Of a stretch of DNA of 6,212 nt, positions 1 to 4,845 are shown in pieces. Below the pieces are notes generated by a model. The model saw only the letters and a program-made list of their open reading frames with translations, was not told where the DNA came from and ran no database searches. Where the stretch lies: the NCBI GenBank assembly GCA_005880175.1, contig VBJR01000018.1:1-6212 (forward strand), given 5' to 3'. This DNA comes from Chloroflexota bacterium. Its GTDB lineage: Bacteria; Chloroflexota; Dormibacteria; Dormibacterales; Dormibacteraceae. The stretch's first letter is position 1. Each line of letters begins with the position of its first letter. The position numbers and the translations under genes were made by a program.

Positions 1-452
1 GCCTGCTCGAGAGCCTGGCCATCTCGCGGGAGCTGGCCGACCGCCTGAGCGAGGCCGGCAGCCTGCACAGCCTGGGCGGCGTGTACGGCCGCCTGGGCCG
101 GCACGAGGAGGCGATCGCCCAGCTGCTGCGCTGCCTGGACATCTGCCGCGCGCTGGGCGACCGCCAGGGCGAGGCGGCGAGCCTGAACGACCTGGGCGTC
201 GTCCACCGCGCGCAGGGCCGCCACGTGGAGGCGATCGCCCGCCTGCGCGAGGGCCTGGAGATCCTGCGCGAGCTGGGCTCCCGCCAGGGCCAGGCCGACC
301 TGCTGCGGGACCTGGGCGACGCCCTGCTGGCCGCGGGCCACCGCGACCCGGCGGCCGCGGCCTGGGCCGAGGGCCTGGCGATCAGCGAGGCGCTGGAGAC
401 CCCACAGTCGGAGGAGCTGCGCGACCGGCTGGCCTCGCTGGGCGCGGGGTAG
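1..452 (+). CDS. Tetratricopeptide-repeat protein, C-terminal part (5' end outside window)
   Basis: The reading frame is open from base 3 to a TAG at 450-452, giving about 149 visible residues; the start lies left of the window. The GTG at 81 falls inside a repeat and is not a credible start. The protein is built of about three and a half 40-residue TPR units with the spacing G-R-x-x-E-A-I-A-x-L ... L-G-D/S-R-Q-G-x-A ... L-x-D-L-G. The copies are clear in the DNA too: GAGGCGATCGCCC recurs exactly 120 nt later (ending at 120 and 240). The last unit is degenerate and ends in LRDRLASLGAG. TPR arrays of this type are scaffolds for protein-protein contact and are typical of the C-termini of AfsR/SARP and NB-ARC ATPase regulators in actinomycetes. 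That parent family is inferred, because no DNA-binding or ATPase domain is visible. A stand-alone TPR protein is equally possible. Confidence 0.85.
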   Translation, partial: LLESLAISRELADRLSEAGSLHSLGGVYGRLGRHEEAIAQLLRCLDICRALGDRQGEAASLNDLGVVHRAQGRHVEAIARLREGLEILRELGSRQGQADLLRDLGDALLAAGHRDPAAAAWAEGLAISEALETPQSEELRDRLASLGAG

Positions 453-479
453 GACCTACCCGGCAAGCGCAGAAGGCCG

Positions 480-534
480 TTGCCGCGTGTGAGAGTCCTC
501 ATCGGCCTCGGATAACGACTCTCACACGCGGCAA
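480..534 (+). terminator. Perfect 18-bp inverted repeat, probable terminator of the TPR gene
   Basis: Bases 480-497 (TTGCCGCGTGTGAGAGTC) are exactly reverse-complementary to 517-534, with a 19-nt loop at 498-516. It begins 27 nt after the TPR stop codon, the usual place for a terminator. No T-run follows (AGCACGCGCC), so it would be an actinomycete-style hairpin without a U-tract. The stem is longer and more perfect than most terminators, so it could also be a member of a dispersed palindromic repeat family or a protein-binding site. Confidence 0.55.
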
Positions 535-587
535 AGCACGCGCCGCGCCGGCACCCGGCGAGCCGAGCCGAACACCTCCGCGTCCAG

Positions 588-629
588 GTAGACGCCCCCA
601 CGACCAGCGGTCGTCAAGTGGTCGTCTAC
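588..629. repeat. Imperfect nested palindrome upstream of the Tat-protein gene
   Basis: An outer pair GTAGACG (588-594) / CGTCTAC (623-629) encloses an inner pair ACGACC (600-605) / GGTCGT (609-614) around the triplet AGC. An overlapping CCAC (598-601) / GTGG (618-621) pair offers an alternative fold. The element ends about 30-35 nt before the next start codon, so it could be an operator for an unlinked regulator or a 5'-UTR hairpin. Apart from this and the preceding hairpin, nothing else is recognisable in the 453-658 gap: no tRNA-like fold, no convincing promoter and no ORF with coding character. Confidence 0.4.
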
Positions 630-664
630 GTCGCGGGCCTCCTCCCGACGCCATCTTCGTGGGC

Positions 665-1711
665 ATGAACGACGCCCACCTCGTCAACCTGATCCAGCGG
701 CGCGACTTCCTCAAGGCCGGGATCGCCCTGGGCGCCGCCGCGGCCATCCCGGCCTCGCTGGCGCGGACGGCCGAAGCGTCCGGGAGCACGCTGCTGGTCG
801 GCGCCAGCTTCAGCGACACCGGCACGCGCCCCGTCTGGCCCTTCTGGGACTCGCCCTACATCCTGTTCTCGCCCCACGACGCCTGGGACCGCGTGACCGC
901 CGGCACCAGCGTGACCGTCAGCGTGCTCGTCCAGAACGGCAACCAGCCCGCCACCAACGTGGTCGCCCGGTTCTGGTGGGCCAACCCGTCCCTGGGCATC
1001 CCCCCGGTCAACTTCATCGGCACCTCCGCGCCGGCCAGCATCCCGGCCAACTCGAACGCGCTGCTGGTCTGCACGACGCCGTGGGTCCCCGTCTTCGTGA
1101 ACGGCGGCCACGAGTGCCTGATCGTCGAGCTCGACTGCAAGCAGGGCTCGCCGACGTACCCGTTCCGGCCCGACCTCGACCCGCTGGTCGGCCAGCGCAA
1201 CATCACCGTCCTCCTGCCCCGGCTGCCGCACCTCCCGCTGCAGCTGGCGAACCCGTTCCTCGAGCCCGGCCAGACCGTGATCACCGTGAGCACCCGGTTC
1301 ATCCGCGATGCCGGGCGCCTGATCGGCCAGGACTTCGGGATGCGCCCGTCGGACATCCTCGCCCACATCGACGAGCCGGCGGCGGCCGCCGTCGCCAGGC
1401 AGCTCGGCCTCGTCGTCCAGCAGGCCGACCCGGGCACCGGCATCAAGCTCGTGAACCTCGAGGCCGCCAACGGCAGCGCCGACGGCCTGGACGACGCGAC
1501 CCGGGCGGCCCTGCGCAAGCTCGCCGGCGGGGCGCCGTCCGACGGGGGCCGGCCCATCGCCAGCCTCGACCTGCCCGGCCTGGGCGTGGCGACCGCCGCG
1601 CTCGACATCGTCCCCACGGCGCCGAAGGACGCGGCCGTCGTGCACCAGATCCGCCAGATCACGGACGGCGTGGTGATCGGCGGCTACGACGCGATCCTGC
1701 CCCCGGCCTGA
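665..1711 (+). CDS. Tat-exported protein of unknown function, possible Ig/CARDB-like beta fold
   Basis: The protein has 348 residues from ATG 665, or 350 from the in-frame GTG at 659. Neither start has a Shine-Dalgarno sequence and no other in-frame start exists back to the preceding gene, so the choice of ATG is tentative. The N-terminus reads QRRDFLKAGIALGAAAAIPASLA, matching the twin-arginine motif RRxFLK followed by a hydrophobic alanine-rich h-region and a likely cleavage site around residues 34-40. This implies Tat export in folded form. The mature part is rich in beta-type segments. SVTVSVLVQNGNQPATNVVARFWW resembles the start of a CARDB/Ig-like domain ('non-crossing, additive' ligand or adhesion folds), and it is followed by HECLIVELDCKQGS and a proline-rich RNITVLLPRLPHLPLQ linker. 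A second C-terminal module ends in VVHQIRQITDGVVIGGYDAILPPA. I see no catalytic motif, membrane anchor or LPXTG signal. The function is unknown; a surface or matrix role is only a guess. The gene lies convergent to the regulator gene and is probably monocistronic. Confidence 0.85.
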   Translation: MNDAHLVNLIQRRDFLKAGIALGAAAAIPASLARTAEASGSTLLVGASFSDTGTRPVWPFWDSPYILFSPHDAWDRVTAGTSVTVSVLVQNGNQPATNVVARFWWANPSLGIPPVNFIGTSAPASIPANSNALLVCTTPWVPVFVNGGHECLIVELDCKQGSPTYPFRPDLDPLVGQRNITVLLPRLPHLPLQLANPFLEPGQTVITVSTRFIRDAGRLIGQDFGMRPSDILAHIDEPAAAAVARQLGLVVQQADPGTGIKLVNLEAANGSADGLDDATRAALRKLAGGAPSDGGRPIASLDLPGLGVATAALDIVPTAPKDAAVVHQIRQITDGVVIGGYDAILPPA

Positions 1712-1730
1712 CCCGACATCCCCTTTCCCC

Positions 1731-1763
1731 GATCGGGGGCGCCCGCCGCGGGCGCCCTCGATC
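1731..1763. terminator. Bidirectional terminator between convergent genes
   Basis: Arms 1731-1745 (GATCGGGGGCGCCCG) and 1749-1763 (CGGGCGCCCTCGATC) pair over 15 positions, with a single G-T (G-U in RNA) at 1736/1758 and a CCG loop. It lies 20 nt after the stop of the Tat-exported protein gene and its right arm overlaps the TGA of the convergent LacI gene (1762-1764, - strand), so it can serve both transcripts. There is no T-run on either side, as is common in high-GC actinomycetes. Confidence 0.75.
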
Positions 1764-2778
1764 AGCCGCCGGGCTCGGCCGGGGGGGCCGTGCTCTCGCG
1801 CACGACCAGCTCCGTCACCAGGTCCACCCGGCTCGTCGCCACGTCGACGCCGGCGGCCAGGTCGAGCAGCATCCGCGCCGCCGTGCCGGCCATGTCCCGG
1901 AGCGGCTGGTTGATCGTCGTCAGCGCGGGGTCCGTCCAGGCGGCCAGCGGCAGGTTGTCGTACCCGATCACGGAGACGCTCCCGGGCACGTCCAGGCCGA
2001 GCCGCCGTGCCGCGCGCATCACGCCCGTCGCCTGCATGTCCGACCCGGCGAAGATCGCGGTCGGGCGGCCGGGCCGGGCCAGCAGCTCCGTGCCGTACTG
2101 GTAGCCGGCCTCGAACGAGAAGTTGCCGTACCGCACCAGGTCGGGGTCCACCGGGATCCCGGCCTCGTCGTGCGCGAATCGGAAGCCGGCGACGCGGGCC
2201 CGGCTGCACAGCACGTCCTCCGGGCCCGAGATGACCGCGATCCGGCGGTGGCCCAGCTCCAGGAGGTGGCCGGCGGCGAGCAGCCCGCCGTTCCAGTTGT
2301 TGCAGCCCACGGTCGGCACCCAGGCCGACGTCGCGCTGTCCGTGTCCACGACCACGAACGGGATCCGCTGCCGCCGCAGCTGCTCCTGCTGGGTCGGGGT
2401 GGGGCCGCACAGGACGAACAGCACGCCCAGCGGCCGGCGCGTGAGCACGCCGTCCAGCCACTCCTGCGGCGGCCGGTGCCGGCCGCCGAGCTGGGACAGG
2501 ACGACGCCGGTCCGCGAGGCGGCCGTCACCGCCTCCACGCCGCGGACGATCTCCATCGCCCACGCGGAGTCGAACTCGTGGAAGACCAGGTCGATCTGGC
2601 CGCTGGCGGTTGCCGGCCGGCGCGAGCGGCGGCGGTACCGGTGCCGCTCCAGGCACGCCTCGACGCGCGCCCGGGTGTCGGGCGCCACGTCGGCGCGGCC
2701 GTTGAGGACCTTGGAGACGGTCGTCACGGACACGCCGACCTCGTCGGCGATCATCGAGATGGTCGCGATACCAGACAT
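1762..2778 (-). CDS. LacI-family transcriptional repressor
   Basis: The protein has 338 residues, the normal LacI-family length. It starts at ATG 2778-2776, preceded by GGAGA at 2787-2783 with a 4-nt gap. The frame stays open upstream to 3072, but that extension crosses the divergent promoters and the permease gene and is not conserved-looking. Residues 5-50 form the LacI headpiece (TISMIADEVGVSVTTVSKVLNGRADVAPDTRARV), including the recognition-helix pattern VSxTTVSxVLNG. The hinge is arginine-rich (RYRRRSRR), unlike the classical YxPNxxAR hinge. It leads into a periplasmic-binding-protein-like effector domain (IDLVFHEF, VGCNNWNGG, RRIAVISGPED, SRARVAGF, AIFAGSDMQATGVMRAARRLG, VSVIGYDNLPLAAWTDPALTTINQP). 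It is expected to bind palindromic operators as a dimer and release them on binding a sugar. Divergence from a sugar transporter operon suggests it is the local regulator; the inducer is unknown. Confidence 0.95.
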   Translation of the reverse strand: MSGIATISMIADEVGVSVTTVSKVLNGRADVAPDTRARVEACLERHRYRRRSRRPATASGQIDLVFHEFDSAWAMEIVRGVEAVTAASRTGVVLSQLGGRHRPPQEWLDGVLTRRPLGVLFVLCGPTPTQQEQLRRQRIPFVVVDTDSATSAWVPTVGCNNWNGGLLAAGHLLELGHRRIAVISGPEDVLCSRARVAGFRFAHDEAGIPVDPDLVRYGNFSFEAGYQYGTELLARPGRPTAIFAGSDMQATGVMRAARRLGLDVPGSVSVIGYDNLPLAAWTDPALTTINQPLRDMAGTAARMLLDLAAGVDVATSRVDLVTELVVRESTAPPAEPGG

Positions 2779-2782
2779 CGGA

Positions 2783-2787
2783 TCTCC
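2783..2787 (-). promoter_or_regulatory. Ribosome binding site of the LacI-family gene
   Basis: GGAGA on the - strand lies 4 nt before the ATG at 2778. This fixes the start at the beginning of the helix-turn-helix domain rather than at the longer upstream frame. Confidence 0.75.
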
Positions 2788-2792
2788 ACGTG

Positions 2793-2810
2793 GTTTCGGC
2801 GAAGTTTCCG
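2793..2810. promoter_or_regulatory. Putative weak operator in the LacI-gene leader (autoregulation)
   Basis: GTTTC occurs at 2793-2797 and again at 2804-2808, an 11-bp (one helical turn) direct repeat. The segment centred on 2804 matches the strong palindrome at 2933-2947 at 8 of 15 positions, sharing AAGTTTC. A small palindrome TTCG-G-CGAA (2795-2803) lies between them. The site covers the predicted start point and leader of the regulator transcript, which fits autoregulation. This is inferred from sequence similarity only. Confidence 0.35.
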
Positions 2811-2841
2811 CAACTATAGCACCGGCCAGATCACCCATCGA
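2806..2841 (-). promoter_or_regulatory. Predicted promoter of the LacI-family gene
   Basis: The -10 element TATAGT lies at 2818-2813 on the - strand and is identical to that of the divergent transporter promoter. With a 17-bp spacer the -35 would be TCGATG (2841-2836), only 3 of 6 to consensus, so this promoter is expected to be weaker than the transporter promoter. The start point should fall near 2806, leaving a leader of about 28 nt that includes the GGAGA ribosome binding site. Confidence 0.5.
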
Positions 2842-2882
2842 GCGCGGCCGCCCGAACCCGAGGTGCCCGCCAAGGACCCTGC

Positions 2883-2918
2883 TTGACACCGGCAAGCTCG
2901 TGGCTATAGTTACCGCAA
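2883..2918 (+). promoter_or_regulatory. Strong sigma70/HrdB-type promoter of the transporter operon, leaderless start
   Basis: A perfect -35 TTGACA (2883-2888), a 16-bp spacer and -10 TATAGT (2905-2910) are present. The expected start point, 7-8 nt after the -10, is A2917 or A2918, and the permease ATG begins at 2918. With no Shine-Dalgarno sequence before that ATG, the transcript is predicted to be leaderless or to have a 1-nt leader, which is common in actinobacteria. Confidence 0.8.
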
Positions 2919-3895
2919 TGGCAGGTGAGTTTTCCGAAACTTTCGGAGCGAGCCGGGCCGCGGGCCGGCCCGAGGGCAGGCTACGCCGCCAGCACCTCGC
3001 CTGGCGCCGGGCGCTTCGCCGCGATTGGCAGCTGTACACCCTCACGATCCTGCCCGTCCTGTACTTCGTCATCTTCCGCTACCTCCCGATGCTCGGCAAC
3101 GTCATCGCGTTCCGGCGGTTCGAGCCCGGAGGCGGCCTCTTCGGCGAGGAGTGGGTGGGCCTGCACTACGTGCAGCTGTTCCTGACCGACCCGACGTTCT
3201 GGAGCGTGTTCACCAACACCCTGGTGCTCGGCGTCTCGACGCTGATCGTCCTGTTCCCGCTCCCGATCGTGCTGGCGCTGCTGCTGAACGAGGTCCGGAC
3301 GCGCGCGTTCAAGCGACTCGTCCAGTCGGTGTCGTACCTCCCGCACTTCCTGTCGATCGTCGTGGTCGCCGGCATCGCGTTCCAGTTCCTCGCGGTCGAC
3401 GGCGCGGTGAACCAGTTCGTGCGCGCGATTGGGCACGAGCCGATCCCGTTCCTGCAGCAGCCGGAGTGGTTCCGGCAGATCTACGTGTCCTCCGAGGTCT
3501 GGCAGACGGTGGGCTGGGGCACGATCCTGTACCTGGCCGCGCTGACGACGATCGACCCCCACCTGTACGAGGCGGCCCGCATCGACGGCGCCAACCGCTG
3601 GCAGCAGACGTGGCACGTCACCCTGCCCGGCATCCGGACGACGATCATGACCCTGCTGATCCTGAACATCGGCACGTTCATGGCCGTGGGATTCGAGAAG
3701 ATCCTGCTCCTCTACAACCCGCTGACGTACCCCACCGCCGACGTCATCACCACGTACCTGTACCGCATCGGCGTCGTCTCCAACAGCTTCAGCTACGCGG
3801 CTGCGATCGGCCTGTTCGAGGGCCTGATCGGGCTGATCCTGATCACCAGCGCCAACCTGATCTCCCGCCGCGCCGTGGGGGCGAGCCTGTGGTAA
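2918..3895 (+). CDS. Carbohydrate ABC transporter permease, LplB/UgpA-like (CUT1)
   Basis: The protein has 325 residues, the usual size for LplB-type (COG4209) inner-membrane permeases. After a basic cytoplasmic N-terminus (RLRRQHLAWRRALRRDWQLY, about 21-40) come about six membrane segments near residues 41-58, 98-122, 142-160, 195-212, 243-262 and 293-314. The hallmark FRYLPMLGNVIAFRRF follows the first. The cytoplasmic EAA loop, which docks the ATPase, is EAARIDGANRW...LPGI at 218-239. ATG 2918 is chosen because it coincides with the predicted transcription start. An in-frame GTG at 2900 would lie upstream of the -10 box, and no later start precedes the first membrane segment. It should pair with the next permease to form the sugar channel. 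The substrate is not determinable. Confidence 0.95.
   Translation: MAGEFSETFGASRAAGRPEGRLRRQHLAWRRALRRDWQLYTLTILPVLYFVIFRYLPMLGNVIAFRRFEPGGGLFGEEWVGLHYVQLFLTDPTFWSVFTNTLVLGVSTLIVLFPLPIVLALLLNEVRTRAFKRLVQSVSYLPHFLSIVVVAGIAFQFLAVDGAVNQFVRAIGHEPIPFLQQPEWFRQIYVSSEVWQTVGWGTILYLAALTTIDPHLYEAARIDGANRWQQTWHVTLPGIRTTIMTLLILNIGTFMAVGFEKILLLYNPLTYPTADVITTYLYRIGVVSNSFSYAAAIGLFEGLIGLILITSANLISRRAVGASLW
2933..2947. promoter_or_regulatory. Putative LacI-family operator inside the first permease codons
   Basis: TCCGAAACTTTCGGA is a perfect 15-bp palindrome (7-bp arms around a central C). Its size, odd symmetry and CGAAA-N-TTTCG core resemble operators of actinobacterial LacI-family sugar regulators. It covers roughly +16 to +30 from the predicted start and lies inside codons 6-10 (S-E-T-F-G), so bound repressor would block early elongation or start-site clearance. 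Assignment to the adjacent regulator is inferred from proximity. Confidence 0.65.
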
Positions 3896-4812
3896 ACGTC
3901 GGGACCCGGAGCGACGACGCGCGGATCTCGCGCGATTGGGAGCCGCGGCCCAGCCGGGCCTACCGGATCTTCCGCGGGGCCAACGTGGTGATCCTGATCG
4001 GCATCGTGGTCCTGACCCTGTACCCGTTCTTCAACATCGTCGCGCGGTCGTTCAGCGGGGAGCAGTACATCCAGTCCGGCCAGGTCAACCTGGTCCCGCT
4101 GGGATTCAACCTCACGACGTACAAGATCGTGCTCTCCGACCCCATGTTCTGGATCAACTACCGGAACACGGTCGTGTACACGATCGTCGGCACGGCGATC
4201 TCGATGTTCCTGACCACGTGCTACGCGTACGTGCTGTCCAAGAAGCAGCTGCGGGGGCGGAGGGCCCTGGTCTGGGTCGCGGTCTTCACCCTGTTCTTCA
4301 ACGGCGGTCTCATCCCGAACTACATCCTGGTCACCAGCCTGGGCATGGTCGACACGCTCTGGGCCATCGTGCTGCCCAACGCGATCAGCGTCTTCAACCT
4401 GCTGGTCATGAAGTCGTTCTTCGAGAACCTGCCCACGGAGCTCGAGGAAGCGGCCGCGGTGGACGGTCTGGACACGTACCGGATCCTGATCCAGATCGTG
4501 CTGCCGCTCTCCAAGGCGGTGCTGGCGACGATGACGCTGTTCTATGCCGTCTCGCTGTGGAATTCGTGGTTCACCGCGTTCCTCTACCTCGATCACTCGG
4601 ACCTGTTCCCGGTGACCATGTACCTCCGCAACCTGATCGCGGGCGCGACCGGCGCGACCGGCGCGGGCGCCGCCACCAGCGACCTCCAGCAGGCCGCCGC
4701 CAACATCCAGTCGGTGACCATCGTGCTCACCGTGCTGCCCATCGTGCTGGTCTACCCCTTCATCCAGCGCTACTTCGTCTCGGTGGTCACCCTGGGTTCC
4801 GTCAAGGGGTAG
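3889..4812 (+). CDS. Carbohydrate ABC transporter permease, LplC/YtcP-like (CUT1)
   Basis: The protein has 307 residues from GTG 3889, which overlaps the upstream permease stop (TAA 3893-3895) by 7 nt, indicating translational coupling. GGGGG at 3877-3881 sits 7 nt before the GTG as a ribosome binding site. It is a COG0395-type permease. The first membrane segment is near residues 31-51 (VVILIGIVVLTLYPFFNIVARSF), with others near 95-115, 126-150, 158-175, 207-230 and 275-297. The family motif LFFNGGLIPNYI is at about 135-146, the EAA loop EAAAVDGLDTYRIL...LP at 187-206, and the typical C-terminal GSVKG closes the protein. It forms the heterodimeric translocation pore with the preceding gene product. 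A Gly-Ala-Thr-rich stretch at 252-263 in the last extracytoplasmic loop is encoded by short DNA repeats. Confidence 0.95.
   Translation: MVNVGTRSDDARISRDWEPRPSRAYRIFRGANVVILIGIVVLTLYPFFNIVARSFSGEQYIQSGQVNLVPLGFNLTTYKIVLSDPMFWINYRNTVVYTIVGTAISMFLTTCYAYVLSKKQLRGRRALVWVAVFTLFFNGGLIPNYILVTSLGMVDTLWAIVLPNAISVFNLLVMKSFFENLPTELEEAAAVDGLDTYRILIQIVLPLSKAVLATMTLFYAVSLWNSWFTAFLYLDHSDLFPVTMYLRNLIAGATGATGAGAATSDLQQAAANIQSVTIVLTVLPIVLVYPFIQRYFVSVVTLGSVKG
4642..4668 (+). repeat. 9-bp tandem repeat within the second permease gene
   Basis: GGCGCGACC is repeated at 4642-4650 and 4651-4659, followed by a third copy differing at two bases, GGCGCGGGC, at 4660-4668. It encodes GAT-GAT-GAG in an extracytoplasmic loop and stays in frame, so copy-number change would alter loop length without breaking the protein. 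Confidence 0.8.
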
Positions 4813-4832
4813 CCGATACCAACCTGTTCGAG

Positions 4833-4839
4833 AAGGAGG
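4833..4839 (+). promoter_or_regulatory. Near-perfect Shine-Dalgarno sequence of the solute-binding protein gene
   Basis: AAGGAGG, within AGAAGGAGGG, lies 6 nt before ATG 4846 and matches the anti-Shine-Dalgarno sequence fully. It contrasts with the leaderless first gene and fits the need for excess binding protein over permeases. Confidence 0.9.
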
Positions 4840-4845
4840 GAGAAG

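Noticed and set aside
589..617. Possible - strand promoter starting with TTGACG at 617-612
   Set aside because: The -35 is good, but the candidate -10 sequences at 16-19 bp spacing are poor, and no convincing - strand gene follows. The bases are explained by the palindrome.
480..629. The two intergenic palindromes as terminal inverted repeats of a mobile element
   Set aside because: They do not match each other, no transposase or target-site duplication is visible, and each is self-complementary rather than paired with the other.
626..2656. Long - strand open frame of 676 codons
   Set aside because: Its composition is Arg/Gly/Pro/Asp-rich and low in complexity, it lies antisense to the Tat-exported protein and out of frame with the LacI gene, and it has no domain motifs. 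It is a GC-rich shadow.
976..2886. Long + strand open frame of 636 codons
   Set aside because: It overlaps the Tat-exported protein gene in another frame and runs antisense through the LacI gene. The translation is Arg/Pro/His/Ala-rich with no recognisable domain.
2123..2917. Upstream extension of the first permease to 2123
   Set aside because: It would be antisense to the LacI gene and would include the promoter. The permease similarity begins only after ATG 2918.
2779..3072. N-terminal extension of the LacI-family gene to 3072 on the - strand
   Set aside because: It would run through both promoters and the start of the divergent permease. The LacI headpiece begins directly after ATG 2778, which has its own GGAGA ribosome binding site.
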